Shown: positions 36,046 to 45,960, counted from the first letter of the stretch. The stretch is DNA of 64,000 nt from Hypoxylon rubiginosum (GCA_902806565.1 CADCXA010000003.1:62001-126000); one strand, 5' to 3'. Notes: generated by a model not told the origin, from the sequence alone. A program made the numbers and translations.

Positions 36046-36372
36046 ATGGGACCTAAGACAAGAGGTCAACTAAAACCAAGCGAAAGTTCAGGAAAAGTTC
36101 AGGAAACCAATAATCCAGGTCGTCAACTCAAGATCGCATTGAAGTAGCACAGGGAGAGTCTGGCGAAGGAAATCAAGACAAACGCAACTTACAAAGAGCC
36201 ATCGAAAGAGGAAGGGCTCAGGAAGAACATAGGTATCAAAAGGCTGGAACGACAACTGGCTAAGATGGCGGCGAGGTTAAGCCAACAAACCTCGGAACCA
36301 AGAAGTAACCCTTCTAGGGAACATACAGCCCCTTTAGACCCAAGGGATGAAGAAATTAGGAGGTCCAGATAA
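36046..36372 (+). pseudogene. open frame with one internal stop, possibly gag-like remnant
   Basis: From an ATG at 36046 a frame runs to a stop at 36372 with a single TAG at about 36145. The longer downstream part gives a charged helical peptide with LRKNIGIKRLERQLAKMAAR followed by a Ser/Pro/Arg-rich stretch. Such charged coiled-coil plus disordered segments are seen in retrotransposon gag proteins, but no zinc knuckle, protease or reverse transcriptase is nearby. I cannot name the family. Repeated GTTCAGGAAA (at about 36085-36110) and the lack of introns would fit a mobile-element scrap. Confidence 0.25.
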
Positions 36373-36508
36373 CAAAGATTGCAGTAGCCGCTTTCCGGGG
36401 AGGTCCGCTATTTGATTTTAACATCGACGAGCGAACTGCCGGAAAATCACACGTTTAAAGTATTCGATATTTATGATTTGCCCACTTCTTGTATGCATGT
36501 CTAGCTCG

Positions 36509-37542
36509 CTAAGATGCTACAGATTTCTGATAAACGCGGACGAGGTCATCTGCGGCCGTGCTCACTTTTTCATCGATACCGTACCAGAAATGCTCCGGCG
36601 TTAGCATCCAACGTCTCAAATGACCCTCTAAGACGTCCGTCGCGAGCTGTCCGAGCTGCCCTAATGCTTGCTCTGGGAGCTCGATGAGGATATCCCGGAC
36701 CGCTTCCCTCTGCGCGTCATTCATATGCGTCTCGTCCACCTCCTCCCATATAGCCTTGACTCTGTCAATGAACGCAACAGGGTCTTGGGGGAAGTCCTCC
36801 GTTGGGTTGGTGCATAGCGGGTCAGGCGTCGTCTTCTCGCAGTATGATAGCAGCTCGGTTCCTTGCGGTATCGCCGGATAATCGACACTGTCCTCCCAGA
36901 CGCTTATGGGATCACCGAAGACTCCTAATGCGATCACGTTTGATGCCGCATCCCCTATCTTTCCCAGTGATTTGTGAGCACACAAGGCACCTTGGCTGTG
37001 ATTGAAGTTAGCCATGGTCTTGAATCCGAGAGTCGGCCACGGAAGACACTTACCTCCACCCCCAAATAGCAACCTTGGAGTTCGTGCAGCGAGAGACGTA
37101 CGTCTGTACTGCTCTTCCAAGACTTTCGGCGCAACTATCTGATCCGCCATCCTCAACGTAACCGGCCAGGTCGGCTGGATAGTCTTCCGAACTTACACCC
37201 TGGACTGCGATCTTAATACCAGCTGACTTGGTAACTAGAGCGTCATGAAATGGGCCGCCCACCCAGGGACCCAAGTTGCTGGTTTGATTATGTTAGTCTG
37301 GCGAAAGGTCATATTGGATATAGGCTGTCATACCCTTTATCAAATGTTCCCCGGGCAAAGATCACGGCCAAATCGCTACACTCTGCACTATCTTCGCCCT
37401 CGAGCACAGGATTCCAATCGCTCGCAGAAACTGCTGCATCGCGCCGATTAGAGATAGTTCTTGCTAGAACGGGTGATGTCAAGGCAATGCATAAGAGAGT
37501 AGCGAGACCGAATAGGACGGCACGTCTTAGAATCGCCCACAT
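36509..37542 (-). CDS. cutinase-family esterase (CE5-like, 306 aa, 3 exons)
   Basis: Exons 37334-37542, 37054-37278 and 36509-36995 join into 921 nt. The start MWAILRRAVLFGLATLLCIA opens a signal peptide; the longer upstream frame has no better support. The alpha/beta hydrolase core shows DLAVIFARGTFDKGNLGPWV (a cutinase N-motif with the oxyanion region), then SKVAIWGWSQGALCAHK with nucleophile Ser145. The Asp candidate is in CEKTTPDPLCT and the His is probably in TPEHFWYG or EGHLRRW. Paired Cys fit secreted cutinases. The chain is longer than classic cutinases (about 210-230 aa) because of a C-terminal helical extension of about 80 residues. It should hydrolyse cutin or short acyl esters outside the cell; the exact substrate is open. 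Confidence 0.78.
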
Positions 37543-37660
37543 ATCTGCAAGTGCAATTTGTCGTGTCAGCTTCGAAACCCTACTGCTTGCTCCGCGATAG
37601 AATATCAACTAGAACTTGGGCTAATCCGTCTTTACCTAGGTTTGAAGAGAGAAAGTCTTG

Positions 37661-37669
37661 TATTATATA
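37661..37669 (-). promoter_or_regulatory. TATA-like element of the cutinase-like gene
   Basis: TATATAATA on the minus strand about 120 bp upstream of the ATG at 37542. Confidence 0.35.
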
Positions 37670-39006
37670 GGCATACCTATTACGAACCTAGGAGGTACGT
37701 ACGTGTAGTTTTACATACATGCGAGAGTGACGTGTGAATCGGTTCAGCTTGGTGGGGATTTGGGATTTTCGCATTCTATCCAATAATCAGAAGGAATATC
37801 GTTAACCGTGAAACCAACAGACCAAGGAGCAGAATGCTTGAACTTGTTCCTTGCCGCATCGTTGCACATTACGGATCCCGAGCCACTCTTTGTCAAACAC
37901 CTTCCTAAATTGAAGGCTGCTCTGTAAATTACCTACTTATAATTCAGACGGACAACATGGAGACTGCTTCGCGCTACCCGAATCACTCTTCTTGACTTAC
38001 ATGCTCGTCATCCTCAACAGATCCCCCAACAAAAGGCAGGCTCTAGACACGGAGGTCTTCATAGGCCTTGTACTTGAAGACACGTTCTCCTAGGGCCCTG
38101 TTTTCTTATTAGTTAGAACACCTAACGTATAAATTACTACCTTCATCATATCGCATGCTCCACGTACTGGACGACTTAGACATGACATAGGCGCACATTC
38201 GTCCCTTTCAGACGAAATTCCCAGAACGGTGTCCACAATACAGCCTTCTTCATTCAACTGATGATTGGGCGATGCATATCTGAGGGGTTGGTGTGTCTCG
38301 GTAGCCCCTGAACTCCATCACAAAGTCGAGGGCTTCCCGGTTCAAAATATCAATAGGGGCACAGCAATGCTGTAAAGTACTTCATCCCACAACAATAGTG
38401 ACGAAATAGCTATCCTATTGAAGTTCCGGTCCGAGGTTGTTTTGAATTCTGTGATTATGGACTTGAATAAGTGATCAAGCCTACACTTTAAGTAGACAGT
38501 TGCATTCATAAATATGAGGCAAGGCTTTAAGACTGGTCGGCAGGTATGTATTTGCCTATTGCCTATGCATCACAGGATGTTAGACTTCTCGTCTTGATGT
38601 AAAGACGTTGTGCTTAATGAATTCCGAGTCTGTTTAAGGATTACTTTTCTTTCAATATGAGCACTGACCTAAGACGGCTTGGACGGCGGATGAGCTGTAC
38701 TTTGCACTCGAAGATTTCAAGCATGAACGGCACATGTCCGCCGTTATACAAGTGGCCTCTGTAGGTGCCCATAATATGCAATGTGCTGATATAAGCCTTT
38801 AAGAGACGGGAGACGGAGATTTATTGACATGACAGGTACCTACCTAGTCCGGGGCTCGGCCGAGTACGGAGATGAACCAACACCACCGCGACATATGGCT
38901 TCGTCCTTACTGGTCAACACATTATTCATCTAATGCTTGCTCATCAACGATACTGGCGTCTAGATCATGTTTACTAATGTGCACACACGCAAACTCTAGA
39001 CATTCT
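37670..39006. other. intergenic DNA left of the transposon, no feature seen
   Basis: No gene or RNA is recognisable. CCTAGGAGGTACGTACG near 37685 and GGTACCTACCTAG near 38835 are members of the dispersed motif family. This is the left flank into which the transposon inserted. Confidence 0.45.
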
Positions 39007-39015
39007 CGCCTTTTC
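39007..39015. repeat. 9-bp target site duplication, left copy
   Basis: CGCCTTTTC directly precedes the left TIR and is repeated exactly at 45961-45969. A 9-bp duplication is the classic signature of Mutator-superfamily integration. Confidence 0.92.
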
Positions 39016-39228
39016 GGGGATACAGCTCAGCCGACCATTGACCCGCTTTGGACCTGACCATAGCCCCATTTATTTGTATGTGGCGGGGTGCCGACCACTG
39101 ACCATTGGGATCTGACCTGACCATGGCCCCATGGTCAATCTTGGCATTTATTAATAGAGTACTCAATAACCCCTCCATATCCAATTAACCACTTTCACTC
39201 TAGTGGCTCCATTTATATAAGCCAATTA
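39016..39228 (+). repeat. left terminal inverted repeat (213 bp)
   Basis: Matches the right TIR in inverted orientation with no indels and six mismatches, four of them clustered at about 39063-39070. The outer part holds GACCATTGACCCGCTT at 39033-39048 and a degenerate second copy at 39056-39071. It also carries one GAGTACTC box at about 39157. Confidence 0.92.
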
Positions 39229-39441
39229 CGTAGCTAGGTGAGCATTTATTAGAATATCACCACCACAAATCTATTAGAATACCACCACCACATATCACGA
39301 AATTTACCTCCTTTTACCTACCTACTTAACAAAACGTTTTGCTTATATCGATCTGCTTGATGAGCACTCATCGACTACTTATTAGGCTTTGCGGTGAGTT
39401 CACCGATGGCAGGACCAAGTAAGATGTAGTGATGGGTACGA

Positions 39442-39477
39442 TTGACCGCCGACTTGACCGCCGATTTGACCGCCAAA
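39442..39477 (+). repeat. 12-bp direct repeat, 3 copies, near the transposase 5' end
   Basis: Three head-to-tail copies of TTGACCGCCGAY, about 120 bp upstream of the transposase ATG. The core TTGACC also occurs within the TIRs (ATTGACCCGC), so these may be further protein-binding sites for a transposon protein. Confidence 0.65.
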
Positions 39478-39593
39478 GCGCAGGAGTTTACTATGGAATA
39501 GTTAATGAGTACTCAATAAGCAATCAATTATTAAACCAGCGTGAGTCCTCACATTTACCTATACATCGCGCTCATCAATACGAGAATCTAACA

Positions 39594-42500
39594 ATGGCTC
39601 AACCCCACCAGATTATTCGACCTAACTATGCTGAAGACATACCAGATGGTAAGCTTCAACTTAGATACTGGCGACGAGTTGAGGTATACTCATTAATTGT
39701 TTATAGATTATCGAGTTGAGGCACCTGCTCTCCCAAAACCATGGACAGATGCCTTACTCGATCTCACGACTCGGGCTGATATTGGTCGGCGTGAGTACTC
39801 GATGACTAACTCAACAACTATTCGGAATCAAGCAATGCCGACGAATAGTGAGGATATGAACAACCCGATAGGGCACCCCGATTCCATCGAGCTCTCCTTA
39901 AGCACTCCGCGATTAGTGTCAAGTGGTAGACGATTAATTGACGGTACATTGGTGCATCAAAATACTGCCACCTACGTTCGTCACGTTTATGCAGTTTCAA
40001 CGCTTCCGGCCTATCCAAGGACTGACCCAGATGGAGTGCTTTATATATGCCCTATTGGAGTACTCAATGAAGCCGTTCAAAATGCGCCCTGGGAGGACGT
40101 AAGTGATCCTGTATAGTGGTTAAGAAGTACTCATTGAGTACTCAGCTAATTTCCGTCTTCTAGATGCAATATTCGACATACCAGAAACACCCAGCGAAGG
40201 CTGGGACAACCGACCTATTAAACGATGCCGCCGTGATACGTTATACACGTCAATGTAGTGGTATTAAGATCTGTCCACATCTACACCCAAACATTCGCGA
40301 TCTCCATCACACACGTATCCCCGAAGATGACTCCTTTTGGAGTATGCCTGCGAGGATTAATCGAGCACGCGAGAAGCACTCGGCTTTGTTCGAGGCAGTT
40401 GCCTTTGCACGGGGAGCACTCAAAGCTTTCGATGTGCCTAAGCCATGTCACAGGACCTTGAAGCCTGAATTCTTTCCTGGTGACAGGTGGAATGAAATGA
40501 CAATGCAAGGGTATGTCGAGTGTGTGTTGGGTCACGGGCAAATGGCGGGCGACAATGTAAGTACTCGCAAACTACCTATTGAGTACTTATTAACCTCTTC
40601 ACTAGTATCCTGACGGATCGCCGAGGAAATTCTTGCAATGCGCGAATCATGGGATGGAAGAGTATGCGCACTTTTCTCGACATGTCCCTGCCCGTTTAAT
40701 GGAACACTGGACTGTGATTAAGCGCATAGTTGAGCAATGGGACTGGGAGGATATCATCCAAGATAATCCCGAACTTCGAGAGTTTGCTCGGGATATGGGT
40801 GAGTATTGTGGGACAATTGCTGGGACGTCTGGGAGGGGTAAACTGTGCAGTAAGTTTAGGGAGTACTTCATGAGTACTCTTTAAGGACTCACTAACATCT
40901 CGTCAGACACATTTCACACCGTTGATACTCCTCCGCAACTAATACCTCTCAAATGTGATGTGATATTCAAATGGCATATCCCATGCGACCGCAAGAAATA
41001 CCCATGGTTTTTTCTTTCGATCCATGGTGAGCATAAACACCCCCCGCCCACTCCAAATCGTGAACCTAAGAGCTTGGTACGGCGGTTTATTCAGTATATT
41101 CGCAAGTCGGGCGATCGTGATGGATCCCTCGGTAGGTCACGAAGCTCTAAACAACTACTTTTTGAGTACATATTAATTGTATTAGGGACTTTTCTCAGGA
41201 GCGAGGCGTGTCAGGAGTTCCTGAGAGAGTTTAATAGTCAAACGTTCGCCGAGATTCACCCCTATTTTACTAACGATGATGCCTTACGTCGTATCATTCG
41301 CCAGGAACGGGCTATACATTATCCTCTAGGTTCTTCGCGCCTCGCCTTGCGGTATGAATGGGAATTGAATCACAAGGACAGCGAAAACAAGGTAAGTACT
41401 CGATGAACTCTCGGTTAGTACTCTATTGCTAAGTTGATTATTTGCTCCGCAGTATATTCAATTCTTCCACGATGATAACACGAATTTCATGGTTATTTTG
41501 TTCTATGTCGAGCAACTTTTACTCTTGTTTCAGACTCCAGATATCTCACTCCAAGTAGATATGAATTTCAAGCACCTCATAGGTGGCCAGTTCGAGATAA
41601 TTTGGGCTTTTTACGATGAAGTATCGCGAAGATGTGAGTTCCCCATTTGCCCCTCCACGAGTAGTCTCTGAGTACTCAATGAGTACTTATCAAAGATTAA
41701 CCGTTCTATAGCCGAGGTAACACTCCGAGTAATCACAAACTCGCAGAGCCCTGATATGTACTTCTTCATGTTTCAGAATGTCTTTTCAACTGTTCACTCT
41801 GCCACTGGTAGAGAGATTCAATTAAAGCATCTCCACGGAACTGGTATTCTCGGGTTTACGTTCGATATGGAATGGGGCATTTTTCAAGGTCAGTTGCGAC
41901 TAGCTACTCTATAAGTACTCATTGAGTACTTAATAAGTACTAATTGTATATAGCATGGGGACACTTCGTATCGCAGCATCTGGACCCAGAACGCCGTGGA
42001 TGGCTCTATCATCACAAACGCTCCGTTCGTTTCTGCAGAGTTCATTACGAGAGAAATGTGAGAAAGCTGCTAGGGGAGTATACGCCGAGATTCCAGAATT
42101 CCATATACGATATCCTCATCCACTTACCTGAAGCCAAGACGGAGTCTGATTATCACGGTACTTGCGAAAAGATAATTTGTGAGTACTCATAGAGTTCTTA
42201 ATAAGTACTAAGCATACACTAATACTACTTCAGCTGAGGACACATTAACCAGTAACTACCCTGGGATAATCCCCTGGGTTAAACATAAGAGAATTCCTGA
42301 AATCGCATCAGGGCTCGCGAGGTGTTGTTCCGATATCGACGAAGCCGACTGGCATGCGATGTCTAGAAGTACGAACGCGGTAGAATCGCTCCATCATGCT
42401 AGTTATCATGCTAGTGGCAGGTATAAGCCGGTATTTGTAGTTGTTCAGGTTAACGCCGAATATGATGCTCGTCGTATCCAACAAGCCGATATATATCAGC

Positions 42501-43060
42501 GGTACGGCATTCGGTACGGTCAAAGGAATCATTCATTGGATACACGATGGAGCAATGCCATTAAAGCGCAAAGTAAGTGCCCCTAATTTTGATGGAATAC
42601 TCCATAAGTATTGAATAAGTACTTGCAGAGTACTAATTTGCAGTACAGTGAAAAGAACTACCCGTCAGCGACAATCAAGTGACGAACGAAAAGCCAGGAA
42701 GCAAATAATTAGATCCTCGCCGCTTTCCGATGCCTCTGGGAGTACTCAACGATCCCTTAGTGTCCCGAGGACGCCCACTCCACGTCGAACATTGAGTCCT
42801 GTCCATAGCACGCCTGGGTCCGGGCGTAGAGGAGGTCGAAGTCGCAGGTAAGTTATTATGAGTACTTAATGAGTACTCGAAGAGTATATATCGAGCACTT
42901 ACTGATACCTCTCAGTTCCATGGCAAGAGACGCGACAAGCAATGCCTATGATGAAGTCCTTGCTCGTCAAGAGCGGGAGCTTGAGCTTGAGGAGAGGAGA
43001 CTGCGGCTGGATCAGGCTAGGTATGATCTTGAACAGAGACGGAGGGCGGAGGGTATTTGA
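39594..43060 (+). CDS. MULE transposase (926 aa, 12 exons)
   Basis: Exons: 39594-39648, 39707-40098, 40164-40556, 40606-40849, 40907-41131, 41186-41391, 41453-41633, 41712-41888, 41954-42178, 42234-42572, 42649-42847, 42916-43060 (2781 nt, no stop). The N-terminal half has a Cys-containing domain (C180, C186 in QCSGIKICPHLHPNIRDLHH) and a WRKY-GCM1-like zinc-binding block (C378, C388, then HGEHKHPP with H401/404/406) expected to bind the TIRs. The catalytic core follows the Mutator pattern. D541 lies in LQVDMNFKHL and D617 in GFTFDMEWGIF. The diagnostic C-x2-H is in FCRVHYERNV (C652, H655) and the Glu in STNAVESLHH (E750). The C-terminus is basic and Ser-rich, then a charged coiled coil (EREL...RRLRLDQARYDLEQ). 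It should cut and rejoin the TIRs in the nucleus. An optional in-frame intron (39791-39832 or -39871) is possible in exon 2. Confidence 0.88.
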
Positions 43061-43544
43061 CTATTTTTTGTTATAGAATACTCATTAACTACTCATAGAG
43101 TACTCTATGAGTACTTAACGAGTATTTAGTTATAATGTATTGGATGCTTTATTCCGTGAACTTCCATTTTGCAAATAGGCATAGAAGTAATTAACTATAT
43201 ATGTTGAATTTGGAATTTTATTGCAATCCCTTTTATTGCTTAATTATTATGGTAATTCAATTGTAAATGCGTCAGCAAAGATAAATGAGAGTGCTTCATA
43301 TGGAAACTGGTTTTATATTCCATGAGTACTCATCAAGTACTCATCAAGTACTCGAAAGGTATTGGTCAAATTAGACTATCATAGCAATGGGTATCGTTGA
43401 ACGCGTTAAAACTGCCCTACTACCTGGATATCGTCCGTTTACTCGTAATGAAAAGAACGCCACATAAACACTTTTAAGTACTTATTGAATACTCCATGAT
43501 TAGCACATGGAGCACTCAAAACCCACTCTCCCTATTCTAGCCAC
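43061..43544. other. convergent spacer between the two transposon genes
   Basis: AT-rich spacer holding both transcript ends. It contains six AGTACT boxes, including three spaced 11 bp apart at 43325, 43336 and 43347. No gene is seen. Confidence 0.7.
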
Positions 43545-45556
43545 TTATACGTTATCCTGAAGCTGTCGCGCGGCTGCATCGTCATCGTTAGCTCCCTCCG
43601 GCGTCGTGAAACACTCGGTGGTTTCCCGTGAAGCATTTGATAAGGACTCTTCAAGTTCTCTCTTAGTAGCAGAACGAGTTTTCCTCGGCTCAGTGGACAA
43701 CGTTTTTTTCTCTACACGTCTTATTTTCATTGGGCGCGTATCGGGCTCCTGTTGTTTTTCTCCATTTAACTCGTTATTCTCGTGAGTCTCGCGATTCTCC
43801 TGCTCGTTTAGGCGCTCCTGCTCTTGTTGTAAGCGCTCTTGTTCTTGCTGTTGCCGCAGGCGCTCCTGCTCTTCTTGTTGTAAGCGCTCCTGCTCTTCTT
43901 GTTGTAAGCGCTCCTGCTCTTCTCGTTGCAGGCGTTCGTTCTCTTCTCGTTGCAGGCGTTCGTTCTCTTCTCGTTGCAGGCGTTCGTGCTCTTCTCGCTG
44001 CAGACGTTCTTGATCTTCTTGTTGCAGGCGAGTTTGTTCCTCTCGCTGCAGGCGTTCCTGCTCTTGCTGCTGCTGCTGCAGGCGCTCTTGTTCCTGCTGC
44101 TCCTGCTGCAGCAGATACTCTCGTTCTTGCTGCAGCAGGCGTTCCTGCTCCTGCTGCTGCTGCAGGCGCTCTTGTTCCTGCTGCTGGAACTCTCGTTCCT
44201 GCTGCAGCAGGGGATCATCCTCAAATAGGAACTCTTGATTTACCTCATCTTGAAGCTCAGGATGGGATATCATCTCTTGGAAGGATTGCAGCTGCATCAT
44301 TCCATGACGTTCAGTCTCTGCTTCCGTAGCTTGCTGACGTTCCGCGGCCTCGATATCCGCAATAGAGTCAAAAATCCGGGCAGAACCATCAGACAGCAGG
44401 ACAGTCTTGCTGCCAGCCCGTTGGTGACCCTGTTGAGTACTCATTGAGACACTCATTGAGGGCTCTCTTGGAAGAGTTGGCTGGTGCTCGGGTATAGATT
44501 TACTCTCCGCATCCTTGCTATCGATGGTATGGGCATGATTTGAATCGTCGTCGCTTACGTCGGTTTCATCGGGGCGGGCACGTCTCTCTCGCCTCGTCTC
44601 TAAGAACTGCATCCAAAGATGGCAGTCCGGTTTGCGTACCTCTGGACAAGCTAAACACCAGTTAGTTATTCATTGAGTACTTATCGAGTGATCACTTACA
44701 ACTCCTTCCGGCCTCGATACAGCCCTCGCAGGCCTTTTTCTTTTGTCCCGCCAGAAGCTTCATAGATTTCAGGTTAGGCTATAATAGATTAGCTCAATTT
44801 GTACTCGAAAAGTCCTTGATATATCTTACATGAGCTGCGCAGTTTTTGCGAGCCTTCGTGAAAGGAACTGACTTGAGATCCTTCTGCTTTGGGGCTTGGA
44901 GAGGCCGCGTATCAGGCCGGAATGGTGTCTTTCCCACCGAACTAGCCGCGGTGTTCGGGTTGAACTCGTCGATGTCCTTCTTCACCGAGTCCCAGTATGC
45001 TATATTGGTTCATTAGCTGATACGAGTTCTATACTGCTCGATGAGTACTTACTAATTAATACAGCATGATCATGCAGTGTCAATCCGCCATTGCGATTCT
45101 TCGCCAGTCGAATCTCCACATCATTCCCGTCGACGATGACACGATGTGACTCAACATGGCGCTTAAGGTTACTCCAATGTAATATCTTGTCCTGTTCAAA
45201 GTTAATGAGCACTTATTGAGTACCCCATAAGTGTTCATATATGACTCACCGTGCGATAGCATAACTGAATATCAGCGTCGGTGTTGTGATTCATGTTGAA
45301 TCGACAGAAGCATTCACCATTAGGAATAACGACTTGATCCGCACCCTGATATATAATGAGTACTCATCGAGTTATCAAAAAGAAATATAGAACTTACGAT
45401 CATATCGAATGGCGATACATTATCTGGTCGTGTTTCGTGAGCCTGATACCACTTGTATCCTTCCTATAAAACATAATGAGTACTCATATAGTACTTATGA
45501 AATGAATAAAAACTTACAGATTTGTGTTTGTAGGATGTAGAAGGTAATGGTGCCAT
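43545..45556 (-). CDS. transposon accessory protein of unknown function (564 aa, 7 exons)
   Basis: Exons 45518-45556, 45398-45463, 45250-45345, 45053-45191, 44830-44999, 44700-44778 and 43545-44650 join into 1695 nt without a stop. I recognise no named family. Residues 1-170 look folded (NGECFCRFNMNHNTDAD, WSNLKRHVESHRVIVDG). A cysteine cluster follows: C187-x2-C190-x7-C198-x7-C206 (CEGCIEAGRSSCPEV, then PDCHLW), which could bind zinc. Then come an acidic/Ser-rich part and, at about residues 325-490, a long coiled coil of repeated QEQERLQ / EENERLQR units encoded by imperfect 24-bp repeats. A basic segment PMKIRRVEKK lies near the C-terminus. The position opposite the transposase is that of mudrB in MuDR or the VANA/VANC genes of VANDAL elements. 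A DNA-binding, anti-silencing or transposition-helper role is inference. Confidence 0.72.
43795..44212 (-). repeat. imperfect 24-bp tandem repeats encoding a Gln/Glu coiled coil
   Basis: Within the accessory gene, repeated units of eight codons (xEEQERLQ, QEENERLQ, QQEQERLL) run for about 140 residues. Exact neighbours, such as the two EENERLQR units near 43930-43980, show that copies were duplicated recently. Copy number is likely to vary between element copies. Confidence 0.75.
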
Positions 45557-45747
45557 ATTAGTGAATAGGGCTGTGTAACTTTAGTAATTACCCAATAGAA
45601 TAAATTTTATATTAAATGCTCAATGAGTACTTATTGAGTAGTTAGTCAAATTATGGTAAAAGTATGTGTAAAGGAAAGTTTGGTATCATTTTAATTTGGG
45701 CATAGCAATTACTTTTATTGACTATTGGTCTATGCTTTTCTTGTGTA

Positions 45748-45960
45748 TAATTGGCTTATATAAATGGAGCCACTAGAGTGAAAGTGGTTAATAGGATATG
45801 GAGGGGTTATTGAGTACTCTATTAATAAATGCCAAGACTGACCATGGGGCCATGGTCAGGTCAGATCCCAATGGTCAGTGGTCGGCACCCCGCCACATAC
45901 AAATAAGCGGGTCAATGGTCAGGTCCAAAGCGGGTCAATGGTCGGCTGAGCTGTATCCCC
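45748..45960 (-). repeat. right terminal inverted repeat (213 bp)
   Basis: Inverted copy of the left TIR. Here the 16-bp segment AAGCGGGTCAATGGTC occurs twice, perfectly, at 45905-45920 and 45928-45943; in the left TIR the inner copy is degenerate. One GAGTACTC box lies at about 45812. Confidence 0.92.

Larger units (their letters stand above)
39158..45818. repeat. dispersed AGTACT/GAGTACTC palindromes (about 38 copies)
   Basis: Hand count of AGTACT inside the element: 39158, 39508, 39794, 40059, 40126, 40137, 40560, 40582, 40862, 40873, 41395, 41417, 41671, 41682, 41914, 41925, 41936, 42182, 42204, 42618, 42629, 42741, 42861, 42872, 43099, 43110, 43325, 43336, 43347, 43477, 44436, 44676, 45044, 45359, 45479, 45490, 45626, 45813. 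Most read GAGTACTC or ATGAGTACTTA, often in pairs 11 bp apart. About 34 fall in TIRs, introns or intergenic DNA (about 2.5 kb) and only about four in exons (about 4.5 kb). Confidence 0.88.
39016..45960. mobile_element. complete Mutator-like (MULE) DNA transposon, 6945 bp, two genes
   Basis: The element starts GGGGATACAGCTCAGCCGAC and ends with the reverse complement. It has 213-bp terminal inverted repeats (six mismatches by hand alignment) and is flanked by the 9-bp duplication CGCCTTTTC. Inside are a 12-exon transposase gene (plus, 39594-43060) and a 7-exon second gene (minus, 43545-45556), which converge on a 484-bp spacer. Both reading frames are intact across 17 introns. Non-coding parts are filled with the palindrome AGTACT/GAGTACTC. 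Length, TIR size, 9-bp duplication and the convergent two-gene plan parallel maize MuDR, whereas well-known fungal MULEs such as Hop have a single gene. Near-identical TIRs and intact frames suggest a young and possibly active copy. Confidence 0.93.

Noticed and set aside
38872..39057. Open frame starting at 38872 that crosses the left end of the transposon
   Set aside because: It spans the insertion boundary and runs into the TIR; no family resemblance.
43730..44329. Long plus-strand frame of Leu/Val/Ala-rich hydrophobic repeats (199 codons)
   Set aside because: It is the antisense shadow of the Gln/Glu coiled-coil repeats of the minus-strand accessory gene.
39016..45960. KDZ, CACTA/Plavaka or Starship-type element
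   Set aside because: The 9-bp duplication, 213-bp TIRs and D-D-C-x2-H-E pattern are Mutator-like. No CxC domain, CACTA ends or tyrosine recombinase is present.
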